From Blastomyces gilchristii SLH14081 (Eukaryota > Ascomycota > Eurotiomycetes > Onygenales > Ajellomycetaceae): a stretch of 64,000 bases of DNA. Below, in pieces: positions 59,424-64,000 of the stretch. The stretch spans positions 1,164,900 through 1,228,899 of the forward strand of contig NW_003101678.1 in assembly GCF_000003855.2 (NCBI RefSeq), given 5' to 3'. Position numbers and translations under genes: made by a program. Numbering within the stretch: position 1 is the first letter of the stretch; every line of letters starts with the position of its first letter. Below the pieces are notes generated by a model that was not told the DNA's origin, did no database searches, and worked only from the letters and a program-made list of their open reading frames with translations.

Positions 59424-59718
59424 TATAAGAGGTCTACGCCGAATAGATTGATATGATACATATAGATCTTATAATACAAAAGTGAAAAACATTAAAGAAG
59501 GAAAAAAGAGAAAGTGCAGGAATCAGTGATCAGAGTAGATATTTATACATGTACGCGGTGAAGCTTTATATGTGGTGAAGCTTCAGAGCGGAAGAATAGA
59601 GATTCTGTGAGTTTTTCAGCTGAGAATCGGCGACCGAGAATCGGAGCTTTTGGCAGGAATCTATGGAGTGTAATGAAATAGTCTATATGATATGATTGAT
59701 TAGAGGCAGCCCGCCACA
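59424..59718. mobile_element. Solo LTR with GTTTA target duplication
   Basis: 295 bp beginning TATAAGAGG (original TG start presumably changed to TA) and ending CCGCCACA, flanked by perfect GTTTA at 59419-59423 and 59719-59723. A diverged copy lies at about 61087-61349 (TGTAATGAG...CTACTACA). No internal region follows, as expected after LTR-LTR recombination. This is a fourth LTR family in the window. Confidence 0.75.
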
Positions 59719-59756
59719 GTTTATTACTAATTTGCACTTGAATTCATAATATAGAT

Positions 59757-60262
59757 TAGACTGACCGCCGGAACCATGAATTTCATGTTTAATCTCATTC
59801 AGTCTGGTCTCATACATTTCTTGATGTGAATCTCACTGAGACTAATTATTAAAGAAACATATAAAGTGACTACTTATCAGATCTCAAAATGAAATCATGA
59901 CTTAGAAAAAATAAGAAAGTGATTTCATTTAATCTCATTTAATCTTATTCTTAGTATAAAGTCACTATTTTTAGATTTTTTAAGATTTTTTTTAGACTAT
60001 GTTTAATTTTTTAAAAAGTAATACTTTTTAATAATACTTAAATAAGATTTAAAGTCATTTAAAGCAATAAAAAGAATTTAAATTGAGAAGTGAAAATTAT
60101 AATCTTATTTGAAAAATATAATAAGAGTAGATAGTAAGTCTTACTGAGACAGTATAAGACTACTATTTAATCTTAAAATCATGTAATGAGATTAATTAAG
60201 TTGATAATAAGATCATTAAATATTCTGATTCTGGTTTCAGACACGGTCACACGGTCAGTCTA
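59757..60262 (-). mobile_element. 506-bp hAT-type MITE, copy 4
   Basis: Exactly 506 bp, reverse orientation, heavily C-to-T/G-to-A mutated inside, while the outer termini (CACGGTCACACGGTCAGTCTA-like right end) are preserved. The flanking 8-mers (atatagat, ctcacacg) do not match, so one flank was probably lost or rearranged after insertion. Confidence 0.9.
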
Positions 60263-60340
60263 CTCACACGCCTTGATTTCTCATATCAAGGTGCTATCAG
60301 ATGGCCGCATTAATCATTTGACCACTAAGGCACTTTAAAT
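60263..60340 (-). ncRNA. tRNA-like remnant abutting the MITE
   Basis: Minus strand reads GTGCCTTAGTGGTCAAATGA then TTAATGCGG, resembling a tRNA 5' end and A box, with a possible long variable arm (CCTTGATATGAGAAATCAAGG). The sequence stops at the MITE border just where a B box would be expected. Could be a SINE or tRNA pseudogene; weak. Confidence 0.3.
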
Positions 60341-60397
60341 ACAGTGATTGCAAGATTTTTTTACAGTTATTCTCTGTAAATATAATTCGGAAAAACA

Positions 60398-60790
60398 TGT
60401 AGTTGAATAATAACATAGCTGCTTCTGAATATACTTCTAAATGTAAGAGACTCTAGTAGTCTTACTAATTATTTATCTTATATATAAGAAGCTGATGTAT
60501 ATTTACAATTCTATATTAACTTAAGCAATCTTTGAATCACATCTGATAGCATGTTTAAAAACTAGTGAGAAGTATAAGCTTCTCAGAGACATAATAATTC
60601 TATTTACTAAGTAATTTATAGTTATTATATCAGAGTGATTTTAAACATCTTAAAATAGAAGTATAGAAAAGAGTAATAAATAAAAAAGTATTTAATTAAT
60701 ACTACTTTACTTGATTGAGAGAAAACTTCATACTCTGATAAATATTACATATATGAATATAATGAGATAAAAAAAGAGAAAAAAGATAAT
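60398..60790 (+). mobile_element. Gypsy-2 fragment: 5' LTR and leader
   Basis: A 144-bp LTR (60398-60541, with the same 21-base deletion as the LTR at 27629) ending TTTGAATCACA, followed by leader sequence (TCTGATAGCATGTTTAAAAA) collinear with the reverse complement of 51685-51530. Similarity fades near 60790. Confidence 0.75.
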
Positions 60791-61086
60791 AAATACTGAT
60801 TTAAAAAAGTGTACTCTCTACTCAGAAGAATAAAAAAAAGATAATTATTATTAAAAATATATAAAAATAATATAAATTATATAATTAAAAACAGTATATA
60901 ATGAATGAAAAATCTTCTAAAATGAATATTTTTTGTATTTAATATAAATAACACTTTTTTCTCTTATTTAAATTAAAGAGTATATAAAATCTCTCAGAAG
61001 ATTTATTTAAAATAGTAAAAAAAGTTAATTAAAACTGCAGAATCAGAAATAAAACTTTATGTATATATAAGAATTTTAAATGAAAT
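60791..61086. other. Extremely AT-rich DNA, nothing recognisable
   Basis: Almost only A and T with scattered AG/CT. No frame or motif. Confidence 0.6.
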
Positions 61087-61349
61087 TGTAATGAGTCAAC
61101 GCTGAAAAGACCGGCATTAGATATAGAACTTATATAATAAAAATACAAAACATTAGAGAAGGAAAAGAGAGAAGATGTAAGAGTATAATCAGAGTGAATA
61201 TTTATACATGTATAAGATAAAGCTCTGAGATGAGAGAATAGAAGCTCTGTGAGTTTTCAGCTGAGAATTAGTAACTAAGAATCAGAGCTTTCAGTAGAAA
61301 TCTATGAAGTGTAATGAAATAATCTATTAATTAAGTGTAGTCTACTACA
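61087..61349. repeat. Diverged copy of the solo-LTR family
   Basis: Collinear with 59424-59718 (shared ATTTATACATGTA, GAGTTTTCAGCTGAGAAT, ATCTATG(G/A)AGTGTAATGAAATA). It starts TGTAATGAG and ends CTACTACA. Flanks GAAAT/TTAGT do not match, so no target duplication. Confidence 0.65.
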
Positions 61350-61995
61350 TTAGTCTCTCTCTTTCTGAAAGTAAGCTTTAAGTGATAGAGCTGTGAGTAT
61401 GTAGTTTTCATCAGTTGAGAGCTGCTGTTTCAGATAGTACAGAGTCTGAAGTTCAGATTAAATAATTATAACTAACTTATTTTACAAAATATTATCAGTC
61501 ACAGCTGCAGAGTCTTTTATTAAGAATATCTTCAATCTCTTATTCAAGTTCATTATCTTCTTCTATGATTTCTGGTGATTATCAGTCAGAAGTCAGTTAA
61601 GAAGAGAATGAGTTAGTAGCAGTGTAGCAGAGTAAGCTTATATGAAAGATATTATAAATCTCTGATAAAGTATTAAGATAATAGTTATAACTGACTAGAA
61701 CTTCTATTACTTTGTATTTAGTATGATAATAGTTCAGTGTATAAAATAAGTGTGTGATTTGTATATTTTTAAGATTCAATTATACATGATCTTCTATCTT
61801 ATATTACTCAGCAGAGTCTTATCAGACATTGACTTAATTCTCTTAATGTTATTTAATACTTATTATGAAGACTTCTGCTCAGTTATAGATATCTCAGAGC
61901 TTTATTACTATATTATCTGTGATCTGAATTAAGCTGTAAGAGTTCAGTGTGAACTGTATAATCTCTAGAAGATTCAACATCTTTATGTAATAATT
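61350..61995. other. AT-rich decayed DNA, no gene
   Basis: Short opposing frames (61597-61779 minus, 61750-61932 plus) are low-complexity. No match elsewhere in the window was seen. Confidence 0.5.
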
Positions 61996-62408
61996 ATATG
62001 TAAGAAAAGTGAACTATCTAAAGAGAGAGAATATAAACAGTATTTAAAGAAGATCTCTACAATTAATATAAAAGACTCTATTCTGATTTACTCAGATAAC
62101 TGAAAAAATGAGAGTTTGAATAGATTAGATGCAGACATTGCTTATACTGAAGATAATATTAATTTTATCTCAGATTTCTGAAATTTAGTCTGTAAATCTG
62201 AAGTCTTTGATACTGAACTATTTACAATAGTAAAAGCTTTCAAACTTATGGAGATAAAATCTCATAAAAGAGAAAATAGTTTGAAAGAGATATGAATATT
62301 CTCTGATAGTCAAGCTGCTTTAAAAAGACTTAGAAATAGTCAGATTCATAATAATCAAATGAATGTTGAACTGATTTTAAATTCTGTTATGAAAATTCAA
62401 AAGAGAAG
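61996..62408 (+). pseudogene. LINE copy C, RNase H fragment
   Basis: Collinear with 39113-39523 of LINE copy A (sequence coding for IYSDDSKNE-like through the end of the RNase H core), with more stops. It ends abruptly at 62408 where unrelated, less AT-rich sequence begins, so it is probably interrupted by the next insertion. Confidence 0.8.
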
Positions 62409-62927
62409 TGTCAGGTCACGTGATCTGGCTTACTAATCCTTTCATCATATAACTTTTCACAAGCTAGCAACCTTTCAATCACACAAGCTTTACATCTTTC
62501 ACAGGTTATGAGACCTGTTTTGTGCAAAATCACTGCCAATTCAGAATTCCTTGTTAATATAATCATTATTTTAACTACTGCTTCATTCGATATGCTCATC
62601 AGAAGTTAAAATTGTCTTACTCTATCAGTATTAAGATCTTGTTAATCAATAATACTACTGCTTGCTTAAAAAAAAGACTTGCAGAAAATGCATCACATTA
62701 TAAAAAAGCAAGAAAAAGAGAATAATATTGACAAGAATTCAATAAAATGAACATCAAGATGGCAGATTCAACATGATCCCGCTCATACACATATTCATAA
62801 TCTCATATTCAACTCACTGATTCAGTTGATGATGATGATTCTTCACACTTATACTTTGTCAGTGAACATTCTTCTAAAGTATTTGAAAGCTTTATTAATG
62901 AACACTCTGAAACACTCTCTCAATTTA
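62409..62927. other. Unassigned segment joined to LINE copy D
   Basis: Starts near a GTCACGTGA palindrome. A minus frame (62411-62599) includes LITCERCKACVIERLLACEK, a C-x2-C-x2-C arrangement. A + frame from ATG 62748 is open apart from one TGA and one TAA and contains an acidic DSVDDDDSSHLYFVSEHSSK segment, running to the LINE junction at about 62928. Neither is recognised. As with copy B, this could be a non-LINE 5' head of a chimeric insertion. Confidence 0.4.
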
Positions 62928-64000
62928 AGAGTAGCAGGTTTGAAAATGAGACTTCATGAATACAAAGACTCAAGAATGAATCTCAAAGCTCAAACACAGT
63001 GTTCAAACTGTCAAAGATATGAACACTTTGCAATCTCTTGTTTTAGAGACTCAAAATGTGCATTCTGTGCCAGAGATCACAAAACTAGTGAGCATAAATG
63101 TGAAATATGCTCAAAAAGAGATGAAATATGTCAACATACTCTGCTTAAATGATCTAATTGCAAAGAAAAACATGCATCTAGCTCAAAAGAATGTATGTTT
63201 ACTTCAAGAACTCAAAAGAACTGAAGAAAAGATAAAGCTCAAAACAAATCTAGAACTGAAGAGAATAGTCAAGCCAGTAAACTCACAACTGTAAGCTTAA
63301 AAAGAAGAAACTCTCAACTATCTAAATCTTCAAACTTCAATTCTTTAGCTAAATGTAAATAGAATTTGAACTCTCAAACTTCTGTTAAGATTAGAGAATT
63401 AAGAAATGACTCTGATGATAAACTAGATATAATGTAAGCAGTTGAGATTTCTACTTTTCAGAATAGTTATAATCTACTATCTTATAATAGTGATTAGATT
63501 CTACTCTACTCTCTTTTAGTATGAATATACAATAAAAACAATAAAAAAAGTTTAAAAACTCTTCAAAAATCACATTTATTCAAAATAATGTAAATAGAAA
63601 TTCAAACTGTATTTATTCTTATCTTCAAATTGTATTTGAATAAAAAGTTAATTTTATACTACTTCAGAAGCCGAATTTTAATGCTGAGTAAAAGTATAGT
63701 ATTTCTCATTCAAGCTACTACTACTTTCTATCTCAAAAGTCTGAGATAAAGTCAAGAGTAGTGATCTATGAAAGAAAGAGATCAAGATATTAATTTAATC
63801 TAAGATTTGATATCATGTCTGACTCTGATATTCTGGTGAGTGATATTATAGATAAAGAGAATGAGTTTAATACTATACAGCTTATAAATATTTATAATGA
63901 AAAGTTATTGAAGAAAAATAACAATATCTGAACAATTAATAGAGAATTTCTGAATATAACTTCATTAAGAAACTCTATAATTGCAGGAGATTTCAATACA
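62928..64000 (+). pseudogene. LINE copy D, 5'-truncated, runs off the window
   Basis: Collinear with copy A from 35566 onwards: zinc knuckles (CSNCQRYEHFAISC at about 62998, CAFCARDHKTSEHKC), the Ser-rich tail, then ORF2 and its endonuclease start up to IIAGDFN at the edge. TGA and TAA stops are present. The ATG at 62826 that appears to start this frame lies in the unrelated upstream segment. Confidence 0.85.

Overview
The window looks like nuclear DNA of a filamentous ascomycete (Pezizomycotina; an Eurotiales-type mould is my best guess from the gene types, not a proven placement). The evidence is short GT-AG introns with CTAAC-like branch sites, a fungal GPI-anchored Crh transglycosylase, a fungal annexin with a Pro/Gln/Tyr-rich head, and long AT-rich blocks of repeat-induced-point-mutation (RIP)-like degenerate retrotransposons. 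There is one 100-N assembly gap (9669-9768).

Layout. 1-52 kb is a nested stack of transposons, almost all with stop-ridden reading frames. From left to right: a Gypsy-1 scrap (1-269); a LINE fused to a tRNA-like 5' head with a 13-bp target duplication (2209-7634); a tandemly duplicated AT-rich unit (about 8159-8985); an intron-containing hAT transposase pseudogene (9116-11640, with its 3' terminus at 11874) inserted into a Gypsy-2 LTR retrotransposon (11875-27774). That Gypsy-2 copy is also split by a complete 7.3-kb Gypsy-1 chromovirus (12619-19966, TTAAT duplication) and by two 506-bp hAT-type MITEs, and itself lies in a second Gypsy-1 copy (27775-32578, reverse). Next comes a 19-kb Copia composite (32856-51961, AATTA duplication) carrying a nearly complete LINE (34873-40511) and a complete reverse Gypsy-2 (43606-51852).

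A GC-normal gene island (about 52.0-58.8 kb) holds the only two credible host genes, convergently arranged: a four-exon GH16 Crh-type cell-wall gene (53748-55333, +) and a two-exon annexin (57918-56263, -). From 58.8 kb to the end the AT-rich repeat landscape resumes: a solo LTR with a GTTTA duplication, a fourth 506-bp MITE, a tRNA-like scrap, a Gypsy-2 5' end and further LINE copies.

The host genes have no visible functional link with the transposons. The repeats do interact: the MITEs share their right end with the hAT element, and each nested insertion has filled and empty sites inside this window, so a relative insertion order can be read. Points I think deserve follow-up are the mutation context (GG/CC and CG nearly absent, Trp codons turned into TGA while Gln codons survive), the tRNA-LINE chimera, the hAT/MITE pairing, and a Cys-rich reading frame running antisense to gag-pol in both Gypsy-2 copies. 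All junctions and motifs were read by eye; no alignments or database searches were run.
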